Assembly: GCA_963978905.1 (NCBI GenBank) | Contig: OZ022259.1 | Location: forward strand, 4,960,001 to 5,024,000 | Length of the DNA: 64,000 bases | Direction of reading: 5' to 3' | Source: Trichostrongylus colubriformis | Lineage: Eukaryota > Nematoda > Chromadorea > Rhabditida > Trichostrongylidae | Translations under genes and position numbers: made by a program | The notes under the pieces: generated by a model | Told to the model about the DNA's origin: nothing | Database searches by the model: none | The model's input: the letters and a program-made list of their open reading frames with translations, nothing else | Part shown: one piece after another, positions 63,974-64,000 of the stretch | Layout of the letters: each line of letters opens with the position of its first letter | Numbering within the stretch: position 1 is the stretch's first letter

Positions 63974-64000
63974 TATAGCTTGGACCGTTTCGTATGGTCC

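Noticed and set aside
1..64000. CRISPR arrays, rRNA genes, operons with ribosome binding sites
   Set aside because: No regularly spaced direct repeats, no rRNA-like sequence, and gene structure is eukaryotic with introns.

Overview
The window looks like nuclear DNA from a nematode, probably a clade V / strongylid-type (hookworm-like) genome. Pointers are intron acceptors of the form (T)TTTCAG, an intact nematode-style BEL/Pao element and a Ty3/gypsy element, a Tc3-type transposon with two-site inverted repeats, mariner/Tc1 relatives, and a very high density of short inverted-repeat elements. No bacterial operon, rRNA, CRISPR array or functional-looking tRNA was seen. The species assignment is inference.

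Host genes. Five plus-strand exons (1665-1855, 32477-32631, 36482-36804, 37556-38035, 39562-40560) join in matching phase into one 715-codon reading frame. It encodes a secreted or surface protein with an N-terminal leucine-rich-repeat cap (C-x3-C-x-C-x6-C) followed by LRR-like solenoid repeats. The poly(A) signal overlaps its stop codon. Intron 1 is about 30.6 kb and holds most of the large transposons. A second, weaker gene model lies on the minus strand at 58635-59554: four short exons that could encode a small secreted cysteine-rich protein with a basic KKRER processing-like site. Its 5' end is unresolved.

Intact retrotransposons, both inside intron 1. A Ty3/gypsy element (5859-10444) has 189-bp identical LTRs, a GGAAA target duplication and one 1.4-kb-codon gag-pol frame. 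A BEL/Pao element (25582-31873) has 190-bp identical LTRs, a CGGGC duplication and one long frame (1931 codons from the first ATG). Both must be recent insertions.

DNA transposons and derivatives. These are a decayed Tc3-like element (11575-13130), a decayed mariner/Tc1-like element (61423-62701) with an internally deleted sibling (47941-48400) nested in another TA-flanked element (47893-49235), and a palindromic mariner remnant (53183-53859). There are also several TA-flanked MITEs, a TTAA-flanked piggyBac-like MITE (341-819) nested in an older repeat, and nine copies of a MITE family with 9-bp target duplications, the size expected for Mutator-like elements.

The most unusual family is a set of inverted-pair elements whose arms each contain a tRNA-like pol III unit (box A, box B, cloverleaf potential). 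They occur at 36844-37186 and 60860-62843, with single or reduced copies at 19777-19990 and 23797-23925. Several nesting events can be ordered because an uninterrupted copy of the target repeat lies elsewhere in the window.

The stretches at about 886-1262, 13131-15153, 33760-35984, 41008-44511, 49238-50866 and 59555-60859 show nothing I can support as a gene.
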